From contig CAJULP010000095.1 of the NCBI GenBank assembly GCA_910587295.1, forward strand, positions 17,055 through 81,054: a stretch of DNA of 64,000 bases, written 5' to 3'. The notes under the pieces were generated by a model that was not told the origin of the DNA, made no database searches, and saw nothing but the letters and a program-made list of their open reading frames with translations. This document shows positions 1 to 7,636 of this stretch, one piece after another. The stretch's first letter is position 1. Every line of letters begins with the position of its first letter. The DNA comes from an uncultured Lachnospiraceae bacterium. GTDB taxonomy: Bacteria > Bacillota > Clostridia > Lachnospirales > Lachnospiraceae. The position numbers and the translations under genes are program-made.

Positions 1-48
1 AAAGCCGGAGAATTAACGGCTATCCTTCAGATCATGAATCAAATTTGA
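1..48 (+). CDS. C-terminal end of an unidentified gene, cut by the window edge
   Basis: Sixteen in-frame codons run from the first base to a TGA at 46-48 and would encode a short helical tail (KAGELTAILQIMNQI). The next gene is on the opposite strand, so this would be the end of a convergent upstream gene. The tail is too short to identify, and chance reading is possible. Confidence 0.35.
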   Translation, partial: KAGELTAILQIMNQI

Positions 49-57
49 ACCCGTATT

Positions 58-104
58 TAAAAACTGCGGCGGTATGCCTGTTTATATGCGCATACCGCCG
101 CAGT
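58..104 (-). terminator. Rho-independent terminator of the cytidylate-kinase-like gene
   Basis: A 15-bp perfect inverted repeat (arms 63-77 and 90-104, each containing GCGGCGGTATGC or its complement) encloses a 12-base loop. Read on the minus strand it is followed by a T-rich run (complement of 57-62). It sits 13 bases after the stop of the minus-strand gene. No T-run follows on the plus side, so it probably serves the minus strand only. Confidence 0.8.
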
Positions 105-117
105 ACAATCTGAAATC

Positions 118-717
118 TTATCCTTTTGCGGTCTCCATCAAAAGTCTGACACACAAGTCAATGCCCAGCTTCCCGGCATTCAAATACATTTCATAGCATT
201 TCGGGTCGCTCCACTCCTGATTGGTGACTGAATTGTAGAAGTTCCTTCTTCTTTTATCATTCTTTTTCAAAGCGTTTTCTGCCTCCGCCTTTTGGATCCC
301 TTCTTTTTCAATCGCCCTTTGGATCCTCTTTTCGTGATCGGCATAAATAAATACCCGCAGGCTGTTTTCCATTTCCCTTAGGATATATCCTGATGCCCTT
401 CCCACGATCACGCAGTTCCCTTCTTTTGCCGCTTCCTCAATGATGCGTTTTTCTTCCAGGAAAAGCTTATCCGCAAGAGGCAGGTCCTTATTCCCTGAAA
501 GCCCTCCTAACGGAGTCCTTGAAAGGTTCAAAAGCACATTTCCGGAACTGCTCTCCTCAAGCCCTTCAATTTTAAAAAACGGTATATCAAGCTTCTGCGC
601 CGCTTCCATAAGGATATTACGGTCATAAAGTTTATATCCCAGCGCATCCGCCAGCCTTTTGCCAATCTCATTTCCCCCACTGGCATAACGCCGCTCAATT
701 GTTATGATATTATACAT
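118..717 (-). CDS. Cytidylate-kinase-like family protein
   Basis: This 199-residue protein belongs to the cytidylate-kinase-like P-loop family found widely in Clostridia and Bacteroidia, whose substrate is not settled. The N-terminus ITIERRYASGGNEIGKRLA replaces the usual GxxGxGK loop with the family's SGGNEIGK version. LYDRNIL follows, then a central CVIVGRASGYIL segment and the arginine-rich lid region AEKNDKRRRNFYN-like near residue 150, all typical of the family. A strong AGAAAGGGGG site lies 8 bases before the ATG. It is a single-gene unit closed by the hairpin at 63-104. The NMP-kinase-like fold is well supported; the substrate is not inferable here. Confidence 0.85.
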   Translation of the reverse strand: MYNIITIERRYASGGNEIGKRLADALGYKLYDRNILMEAAQKLDIPFFKIEGLEESSSGNVLLNLSRTPLGGLSGNKDLPLADKLFLEEKRIIEEAAKEGNCVIVGRASGYILREMENSLRVFIYADHEKRIQRAIEKEGIQKAEAENALKKNDKRRRNFYNSVTNQEWSDPKCYEMYLNAGKLGIDLCVRLLMETAKG

Positions 718-928
718 AGATGCATCCCCCTTTCTGCTGCTTTCATTTTATATTATAACCAATAACAGGGCATATCTCAATTCATTTTTAGTTATTTTTC
801 ACAATTAGGTTAATTTATGCCAACTTTGCGTTATTTTTTCCGCTCCCATCTAAACGCCTTCCATGATACACTTTCTTTATAAAAAGGTATCGCAAAAATC
901 ATAAGCGGCGGCTATACGCAGAAAGGTA
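718..928. promoter_or_regulatory. Divergent intergenic region between the kinase-like gene and the GH29 gene
   Basis: This AT-rich 211-bp gap must carry both divergent promoters. I see A/T tracts but no convincing pair of -35 and -10 boxes, and no palindrome that I would assign to a regulator. Confidence 0.4.
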
Positions 929-934
929 TTGATC

Positions 935-2243
935 ATGGGAAGATATGAAGAAAGACAAAAGCGCACGGAGTGGTTCCGGGAAGCCAGATTCGGCATGTTC
1001 ATCCACTGGGGGCTTTATGCTATCCCTGCCCGGGGGGAATGGGTCAAAAGCACCGAAAAAATCTCCACGGAAGATTATCAGCAGTATTTTGAAGAATTTA
1101 ACCCTGTCCGTTACAACCCCAGGGAATGGGCTAAGCTGGCTAAAGAAGCAGGCATGAAATATGCCGTGCTGACCACCAAGCACCATGACGGCTTCTGTCT
1201 GTTTGATTCTGCTTACACAGATTATAAGAGCACCAACACAAAATGTGGCAGGGATCTGGTCAAAGAATATGTGGAAGCTTTCCGGGCGGAAGGGCTAAAA
1301 GTTGGTTTTTACTACTCCCTGCTTGACTGGCATCATCCCGATTATCCCCACTACGGCGACAGACAGCACCCTATGAGGGATAATGAAGCTTACAAGGATA
1401 CGCAGGCACAACTGGGATAATTACATCACCTACTTCCACAACCAGGTCAGGGAATTATTGACCAATTACGGGAAGATCGACCTCATGTGGTTTGACTTTT
1501 CCTACGACAACGAAAGACTTGAGGGCACCCGGTTCCAGCATATGAGCGGCGAAACATGGAGGGCAAAGGAGCTGATCGAAATGATGCGCTCCCTGTGTCC
1601 TGACATCATCATTGACAACCGCCTTGGCGGGGATGCCAGAAAAGAGGAACCGGACCTCCATTCCGGCGATTATGTTTCCCCTGAATGCATGATGCCTGCC
1701 GAAGGGGAGACCGATGTGCTTGGCAGAGACGTTCCCTGGGAATTGTGTTTGACATTAAATGAGAACTGGGGTTATGCTAAGAACAAGTCCTGGGATTACA
1801 AGACCACGGAAAATGTGATCCATATGCTGGTCGAGTGTGTCAGCAAAGGCGGCAACATGCTGATCAACGTAGGCCCTAACGCCAAAGGGGATATCCCCAA
1901 AGACAGCGTCCGCATTCTTAAAGAGGTTGGCGAATGGATGCATGTTAATTCCGACAGCATTTACGGCTGTGGCAAGAGCTGCTATCCCAAACCGGAATGG
2001 GGAAGGTATACCCAAAACGGGAAGATCTTGTACGCCCATATTTACGATAGACGGGTAGGCGGTTTCCGTCTGGAAGGATTGGAAGGAAAATTGAAAAAAG
2101 CCCGTCTTTTGGAGGACGGATCCGAACTTCCCATGTTACGCCCGTGGAACGGCGGCAATTATCCCGATGACGCTTACGTGGATCTTGGCGTTGCCGGACT
2201 TTATGATGAGCGTGATACGGTTTTAGAGCTGGAATTATTGTAA
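935..2243 (+). pseudogene. GH29 alpha-L-fucosidase, interrupted by a one-base frameshift
   Basis: Two overlapping frames together give one GH29 protein of about 435 residues. The first, from ATG 935, carries ARFGMFIHWGLYAIPARGEW and the KYAVLTTKHHDGFCLFDS block typical of the family's active-site barrel. The second, after about 1400, carries KIDLMWFDFSYD, whose Asp is in the expected nucleophile position, and NVGPNAKGDIP near the end. The join is at ACGCAGGCAC (1400-1409): removing one G of the GG pair at 1405-1406 restores T-Q-H-N-W-D and an uninterrupted protein. A GAAAGG site lies 8 bases before ATG 935, better than the TTG at 929. It forms a pair with the AraC gene 22 bases downstream. 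The cause may be a true mutation or a sequencing error; as written the enzyme would be cut at residue 161. Confidence 0.85.
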
Positions 2244-2265
2244 AACAGAAAAGGAAAGATGAAAA

Positions 2266-3126
2266 ATGGGAACCTCAAATATAGATTTTTTCTCCAACCT
2301 CTACATCCACTATTATTATGGAAGCTATACCAAATGCGGTGAAAGCTGGAAAGAATATCATGTAAGCTGCCCCTTTTCCAAACTGTATTATATCAAAAAA
2401 GGGGAATGCGAGCTGGTGATTGAGGGAAAGATCTTCCATGGGGTTCCCGGGATGCTCTTTTTGATTCCTGCCCATACCCAGCATTCCTATTACCACATCA
2501 ATACCAATTACATTGAAAAGTACTGGATGCATTTTGAACTGAAAACGGGAGACGACCAGGCCTTAAAAAGCCTGGGTCTCCCTTATTTTGTTACCGTTCC
2601 CAAAGAAGAAGCATTGGACGGCTTGTTTTCAGAAATCATCTCCTTATCCCGGCAAATGGACCTGGCCTCCAGAATGCAGGAAAAAGCCAACATTCTGAAA
2701 CTAGTCAGCGCTTACATCCTGTTTGCACAGAAAGAAGGCTATCATGCTCTTTGGGAAGGCCATACTTCTCCTGAAAGGGATATCCACCGGGTGATCGAAT
2801 ACATGAACAGCCATCTGTCCTCCAAGATAACCGTTGCGGAGCTTGCCGGGCTTTTGCATATCCATCCCAACTATTTCATCCGGCTGTTTAAATCTCATAT
2901 GGGGGTGCCGCCCTTAAACTACGTAAGCCGTCTGCGCATTGAGCGTGCCAAGTCACTTCTGGAAAACACTGACCTGCCTGTATCCCACATTATGCAGCAG
3001 ACCGGCTTTGATGAAATCAGCGCATTTTCCAGATTTTTTAAACACTACACGGGTTATAACCCCAGGCAGTTCCGTAAAACCTTTTCCTCTAAGAAAAACG
3101 CATTGGAATCCGCATGCCTTCCATAG
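2266..3126 (+). CDS. AraC-family regulator of the fucosidase unit
   Basis: The 286-residue protein has an N-terminal cupin sugar-sensing half (residues about 25-110, with PGMLFLIPAHTQHSYYH) and a C-terminal pair of helix-turn-helix motifs (about 185-280: KITVAELAGLLHIHPNYFIRL, then SHIMQQTGFDEISAFSRFFK). This is the standard AraC/XylS activator layout. It follows the GH29 gene by 22 bases on the same strand, so it most likely controls that gene. Its last 73 bases overlap the 3' end of the convergent PHP gene at 3054-3126. The inducer is not known; a fucoside is the natural guess from context. Confidence 0.9.
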   Translation: MGTSNIDFFSNLYIHYYYGSYTKCGESWKEYHVSCPFSKLYYIKKGECELVIEGKIFHGVPGMLFLIPAHTQHSYYHINTNYIEKYWMHFELKTGDDQALKSLGLPYFVTVPKEEALDGLFSEIISLSRQMDLASRMQEKANILKLVSAYILFAQKEGYHALWEGHTSPERDIHRVIEYMNSHLSSKITVAELAGLLHIHPNYFIRLFKSHMGVPPLNYVSRLRIERAKSLLENTDLPVSHIMQQTGFDEISAFSRFFKHYTGYNPRQFRKTFSSKKNALESACLP

Positions 3127-4067
3127 GCATCCTGCACGGCTGCCCGAATATAGCCTTCTTTACCATCCAGGGTAAATTCCGCTTCCGTGATGGTCTCTCC
3201 CGGCTTTGCCGCTGCCCTGTGACACCTGCGCCCCATGGTCTTTATGTAAATTTTATCCACCGGACTGCAGCGCACGATAAGCTTATTGCCATCCAAGTAC
3301 ATTTCCTCTATCTTCGGCCCTTCCAACCGCCCGTCAGGGGATATGATACTGTAAAAATGTCCTTTCTTCAGGGCTTCCATCACTGCCGGATAGGTAAGCT
3401 CCTTAGCCCCTATCATCACTGCCCCGCCAAAGGAATCACACAGCGGATCCCCTGCCGGGAAAAGATTATGATTGTCATCCGCTGCAACCGCAAACAACTG
3501 CTGCCCACTCCTTAACATCTCGTCATATGACTGAGAATGGTATCCATACAAACCGTCAAGCTCACATCCATGGTTATAGATTTCCATTCCCCAAAATCCC
3601 TTCAGATCCTTATAATCCTCATAACTTTGCAAGGACCAGTAAGGATGGTTATAACAGGCAAGGAAACCAAGTTCTTTCATTTTTTCCACGTATCCGTTTA
3701 AACATTCCAAATCATGATATCTCTTTTCGGGCTGGGAAAGCTTTGCCTTCTCTTCACTCCGAAACGACGGATCTGTGTCATACCAGTTGATATGGTATGT
3801 TTTTATCCTGTCAAAATTCTGTCCAAACCCTGCAAATTCATTGATATCCGTCTCCATAGCCGCAATTGCCAGAAAGCTTTCATCATTCAGTTCCTTATGA
3901 TAAGCATAGACCCTATGGTCCGTAAAGGCAATGACCTGATATCCCCGTCCGCCATACAGATCCTTTATCTGTTCCGGTGTCAGTGTGCCATCCGAAAGCA
4001 CCGTATGGCAATGTAGATTTGCCTTGTAATACTTTACTCCCCTTGGGAGCAGCTCAATGATCGACAT
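3054..4067 (-). CDS. PHP-domain metal-dependent phosphoesterase
   Basis: The protein is 337 residues from ATG 4067, chosen because AAGGAAGGGG lies 6 bases upstream; a longer reading frame to 4142 lacks such a site. KANLHCHTVLSDGTLTPEQI, IAFTDH, CYNHPYW and AADDNHN are the metal-binding motifs of the PHP superfamily. The gene starts inside the last 14 bases of the GH13 gene, so the two are translationally coupled, and it is the last gene of a symporter-GH13-PHP operon. Family members act on nucleotides, histidinol phosphate or other phosphomonoesters; the substrate here is unknown. Its place after a sugar transporter and glycosidase suggests a sugar-phosphate or carbohydrate-linked role. Confidence 0.85.
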   Translation of the reverse strand: MSIIELLPRGVKYYKANLHCHTVLSDGTLTPEQIKDLYGGRGYQVIAFTDHRVYAYHKELNDESFLAIAAMETDINEFAGFGQNFDRIKTYHINWYDTDPSFRSEEKAKLSQPEKRYHDLECLNGYVEKMKELGFLACYNHPYWSLQSYEDYKDLKGFWGMEIYNHGCELDGLYGYHSQSYDEMLRSGQQLFAVAADDNHNLFPAGDPLCDSFGGAVMIGAKELTYPAVMEALKKGHFYSIISPDGRLEGPKIEEMYLDGNKLIVRCSPVDKIYIKTMGRRCHRAAAKPGETITEAEFTLDGKEGYIRAAVQDAYGRHADSNAFFLEEKVLRNCLGL

Positions 4068-5925
4068 GATGATTCCCCTTCCTTTTATATATTCTGGCTT
4101 CATACCCTGACAATATTCTGCCTCTTTTTTTATTTGTACCATACACGACCTGCCAGCTCCCTTTTAAAGGAAACGCCGTGCAGGGCCTGGGGCCGAGATT
4201 ACAATCCACCACAAAAACCTGCCCGGAAAGCGCCCTTGCATAAACAAACCTGTCTTTCCTTTTGCAAATCACACGGAAAGAGCCATAAACAAAAGCCTTC
4301 TCCTGATGGCGAAGTAAGAGCAGCCTTCTGTATGCCGCAAATACTTCTTTTTTAGGCTTCTGGTACAACCCCTCATGGCAGGGCGGCAGCTTCTTATTCC
4401 ACGGAAGCAATACTCTTGCATGTTCTCTTGTTCCGGCAAGGATATCACCAAACACCTTTTCCTTTGGTTCTTTCTTTCGATGTTCTTCGTAATATCCTTT
4501 TGCCTCCACGTCCGTTATCTGCTCCATGGATGTAAAATCATAATTGGCAAGCCCCATCTCATCTCCCTGATAGATAAAGGGCGTTCCCCGAAGCGTTAGC
4601 TGCATTACCGCAAGGAGTTTTGACAAAGCCGTATGGCGTGACGCATCTTTGGTGATCTTACTGATCATTCGTGGATTATCGTGGTTATTATAAAAAATCG
4701 ACATCCAGCAATTATTACCGTAATGCTCCATCCAGTCGATCATATAATCCCTGAAATAATTCAGATCATATTCATAGTCCTCAAGCCGCACATGCCCCGG
4801 CGTCTCTAGATGGTCAAAAGAAAAGACCATATCCAGTTCCTTGCGTTCTTCCCCTGTGACAAGCTGGCACATCTTCATACCAAGCCCCGGTGTCTCTCCC
4901 ACTGAAAACGCCCCGTGGGGCTCAAAGGCTTTTTCCCTGATTTCCCTTAAATACCGGTGCAGCTTAGGGCCATAATAGTAATGCTCAATCCCGTAAAATC
5001 CCATCAAGTTCCCGATGGCCTCATTCCCACAGGGAAGGCCGTCCTCTTTGGAAATATAATTGATCACGTCCATACGGAACCCATCCACGCCCTTATCCAG
5101 CCAGCGGTTCACCATTGCGATCACATCCCCGCGCACCGCAGGATTTTCCCAGTTAAGGTCCATCTGCTTTTTAGAAAATAAATGCAGCGCCCAACTGTCC
5201 GTATCCTCCTCATAGTTCCACGCCGGACCGGAAAAAAAGGATGTCCAGTTATTCGGCGGCGTATGACTTCCGTCATCTTTACAAAAATAATAATAATCCC
5301 GGTAATGAGGATCTCCCTGCCTTGCCTTTTGATACCAGATATGCTCATCGGATGTATGGTTCACCACCAGATCCATGATAAGCCGCATATCCCGCTTGTG
5401 CACCTCATCAAGCAGGCAGATAAAATCTTCCATGGTGCCAAACTCTTCCATGATCTTTTCATAGTCGCGGATATCATATCCGTTATCGTCATTGGGGGAA
5501 TCATAAACAGGGGACAGCCACAATGCATCCACTCCCAGTTTTTTCAGGTAATCCAGCTTACTTAAGATCCCTTTTAAATCTCCAATCCCATCCCCGTTAC
5601 TGTCACAAAAGCTCCGGGGATAAATCTGATAAAATACCGCTTCCTTCCACCACTTTGGCACGATCCGGCCCTTTGAAACATATGGTTCATCCTGCTCTAA
5701 ACCCACCAGATGAAGCAAGGCGTCAAAAAAGTCCATTCCCAGCTTCTTTTTCGCCAGATTGGCAATGGTCCGTAGTTTTACTTTGGAAACCACTTTATTT
5801 GTGATCACCATTTCCGGCAGCCCCATCTGCAGTAAGACCTTGGCAAGGGCGTCATGCCCCACCGGACTTTCGTATAATTCCCCCACCGTACTGTCCAGGG
5901 TGATCCACTTTTTTTCCTTCTTCAT
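4054..5925 (-). CDS. GH13 alpha-glucosidase (oligo-1,6-glucosidase-like) with an N-terminal extension
   Basis: The 623-residue enzyme is predicted to hydrolyse alpha-glucosidic bonds of short sugars in the cytoplasm. The catalytic barrel begins near residue 92 (WWKEAVFYQIYPRSF). It has the GH13 triad: nucleophile Asp286 in GFRMD, acid Glu344 in SVGETP, and Asp416 in YNNHDNP. VVNHTSDEH is the first conserved region. Residues 1-90 are an extra helical module (ITLDSTVGELYESP onward) that ordinary oligo-1,6-glucosidases of about 550 residues lack. Start 5925 has GAGG 6 bases upstream; a start at 5937 has no site. It lies between the GPH symporter and the PHP gene in one operon. Exact linkage specificity cannot be read from the sequence. 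Confidence 0.9.
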   Translation of the reverse strand: MKKEKKWITLDSTVGELYESPVGHDALAKVLLQMGLPEMVITNKVVSKVKLRTIANLAKKKLGMDFFDALLHLVGLEQDEPYVSKGRIVPKWWKEAVFYQIYPRSFCDSNGDGIGDLKGILSKLDYLKKLGVDALWLSPVYDSPNDDNGYDIRDYEKIMEEFGTMEDFICLLDEVHKRDMRLIMDLVVNHTSDEHIWYQKARQGDPHYRDYYYFCKDDGSHTPPNNWTSFFSGPAWNYEEDTDSWALHLFSKKQMDLNWENPAVRGDVIAMVNRWLDKGVDGFRMDVINYISKEDGLPCGNEAIGNLMGFYGIEHYYYGPKLHRYLREIREKAFEPHGAFSVGETPGLGMKMCQLVTGEERKELDMVFSFDHLETPGHVRLEDYEYDLNYFRDYMIDWMEHYGNNCWMSIFYNNHDNPRMISKITKDASRHTALSKLLAVMQLTLRGTPFIYQGDEMGLANYDFTSMEQITDVEAKGYYEEHRKKEPKEKVFGDILAGTREHARVLLPWNKKLPPCHEGLYQKPKKEVFAAYRRLLLLRHQEKAFVYGSFRVICKRKDRFVYARALSGQVFVVDCNLGPRPCTAFPLKGSWQVVYGTNKKRGRILSGYEARIYKRKGNHHVDH

Positions 5926-5969
5926 ATCAAACCTCATTTCTGCGCACGTTTTTAATCTACCTCCTTATT

Positions 5970-7475
5970 TCATTTCTGTAATTCGGCACAGATTCTTTCG
6001 TACTCTTCTTCATCCAATCTATATTTTTTCTTATAAAGGAAGTAAGAGATTGCCATCAGGACACAGGGCACTACCGTCATCGCCGCCAAAAGCCCCTGCC
6101 CCTGACCGGACGTGACACCGCTATGCTGCCCGGACGTCGTTCCGAAAATCACCGCCGATATCTCCGTAAGCTTCTGTTCTTCGGAGATCAGCCCCCGGGC
6201 ACACTGCTGCTCTAAATCAGAAATCTGATTAGTATAACCGGTAACCCCAAAAATCATATAAGCCGCAGAGGTTGCCGCCACGATAAGCGCCGAACTCATT
6301 TTCGTGATAAAAGGACGCAGGGAAGTGATGATCCCCTCATCCCTGGTTCCGAATTTATACTCATTGTACTCCACCGTGTTCATGATAGAAATCATCATGA
6401 CCAGATAAAAACAGTACTGCCCGAAATTAGAAATCATATATCCCATCACCAGGATCCAAAACCTTCCCATATTGGCTTCCTTGACCAGTGCAGACCCCAG
6501 CATTACCACATAGCCTATAACCGAAGCGGCCATCATCATCCCCATCAGCTTTTTCCGCCGGACACGCCTTGAGATTGCCGGATAAAAAATCATTAAAAAT
6601 GCAGTTGCCGCCATACCTACGGTATTGAACAAAGAAAACAGCCCACCGTTATAACCAAAAGTAAAATAAATGTATGTAGAACCGATTCCACCCACCACAA
6701 GTCCGTTTCCTACCTGCTGGATCAGGAAGATGACCGCTATCCATACCAGCTGGTCATTGCGCCCTATGGTCTTAACAATCTGCACAAAGGAGAACTTCTC
6801 CGCCGCCTTCCCTGCCCTATCCGCTTCCCTTTGTTCCTGTACCCCAAACAACGTAAACAAAATAAATAACGGCGCAAGGATCGCTATGACAAGCGCAATC
6901 CGCCCATAAGCCACTGCGGTACTGCCGCCAATCGCCCCGGAACCGGCCGAAAACATGGGAATTAAAATAGAAGCCAGCGTACCGCCAATCCCCGCAAACA
7001 AGGTTGCCCTTGACGTAAACCGGTTTCTTGCATCAGCATCAGACCCAAGCGCCGGAATCATCCCCCAGTAAGAAATATCGCTCATGGTATAAGTAACGCT
7101 GAAGGCAAAATACATTACCGCAAAAAAGCACACAAACCCCCAGCCCTGCAGTTGTACGTTAAACAAAAGATAGATCACCACCGAAGTCGTCAACCCGCCA
7201 ATCGCCAGCCAGGGCTTGAATTTGCCAAATTTAGAACGGGTTCTCTCGATAATATTCCCCATAACCGGATCATTGAGCGCATCAAATACCCGTGCGGCAA
7301 TCATAATACCGGTGATTGCCGCAAGCTGCGCCCCGTTTAATGAATGGGTGAACAACACAAATGTAAGCAGATAACTGTTGATCAGACAGTATACCGCATC
7401 CCGCCCCACTGTTCCTAGGGGGAAATAAATCAAATTCTTTTTCGTTCTGTCGTCCTCTTTCACTTTTATACCCAT
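5970..7475 (-). CDS. GPH-family sugar:cation symporter (MFS)
   Basis: This 501-residue integral membrane protein of the glycoside-pentoside-hexuronide symporter family (MelB/XynP type) has about 12 hydrophobic segments. Family signs include NLIYFPLGTVGRDAVYCL at the N-terminus, AARVFDALNDPVMGNIIE with the cation-site Asp residues, and FGKFKPWLAIG after the second helix. ATG 7475 is chosen over a TTG at 7517 because of the GGGAAAGG just upstream. It heads the operon with GH13 and PHP, so it likely imports the oligosaccharide that GH13 splits. A promoter with a start-proximal hairpin lies upstream (7551-7613). Confidence 0.9.
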   Translation of the reverse strand: MGIKVKEDDRTKKNLIYFPLGTVGRDAVYCLINSYLLTFVLFTHSLNGAQLAAITGIMIAARVFDALNDPVMGNIIERTRSKFGKFKPWLAIGGLTTSVVIYLLFNVQLQGWGFVCFFAVMYFAFSVTYTMSDISYWGMIPALGSDADARNRFTSRATLFAGIGGTLASILIPMFSAGSGAIGGSTAVAYGRIALVIAILAPLFILFTLFGVQEQREADRAGKAAEKFSFVQIVKTIGRNDQLVWIAVIFLIQQVGNGLVVGGIGSTYIYFTFGYNGGLFSLFNTVGMAATAFLMIFYPAISRRVRRKKLMGMMMAASVIGYVVMLGSALVKEANMGRFWILVMGYMISNFGQYCFYLVMMISIMNTVEYNEYKFGTRDEGIITSLRPFITKMSSALIVAATSAAYMIFGVTGYTNQISDLEQQCARGLISEEQKLTEISAVIFGTTSGQHSGVTSGQGQGLLAAMTVVPCVLMAISYFLYKKKYRLDEEEYERICAELQK

Positions 7476-7545
7476 GCCTTTCCCGTATGAGCCCTTCCAG
7501 ATGGAAAACAGGCCCAAGTACGTAGATAACCTTATCCTTTTATGA

Positions 7546-7575
7546 AAAAGGAGAAGGCCGTATTTATTCCTTCTC
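7546..7575 (-). terminator. Hairpin with T-run in the leader of the symporter operon
   Basis: The arms GAGAAGG (7551-7557) and CCTTCTC (7569-7575) form a 7-bp stem; read on the minus strand it is followed by CTTTTT. It could terminate read-through from the GH36 gene (stop at 7637). It also lies directly after the predicted transcription start of the symporter promoter, so it may act as an attenuator or protect the 5' end. Confidence 0.55.
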
Positions 7576-7584
7576 TCTTATACT

Positions 7585-7613
7585 ATTATAGTCAATATTT
7601 CTCAAAATTACAA
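7585..7613 (-). promoter_or_regulatory. Predicted sigma-A promoter of the symporter-GH13-PHP operon
   Basis: On the minus strand TTGTAA (complement of 7608-7613), 17 bases and TATAAT (complement of 7585-7590) form a good sigma-A promoter. It lies about 110 bases before the symporter ATG. Confidence 0.65.
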
Positions 7614-7636
7614 GCTGATTCTTAACAAAATATAGA

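Noticed and set aside
1383..1420. Programmed frameshift in the fucosidase gene
   Set aside because: No slippery heptamer, stimulatory hairpin or internal ribosome site is visible; a single extra G explains the break more simply.
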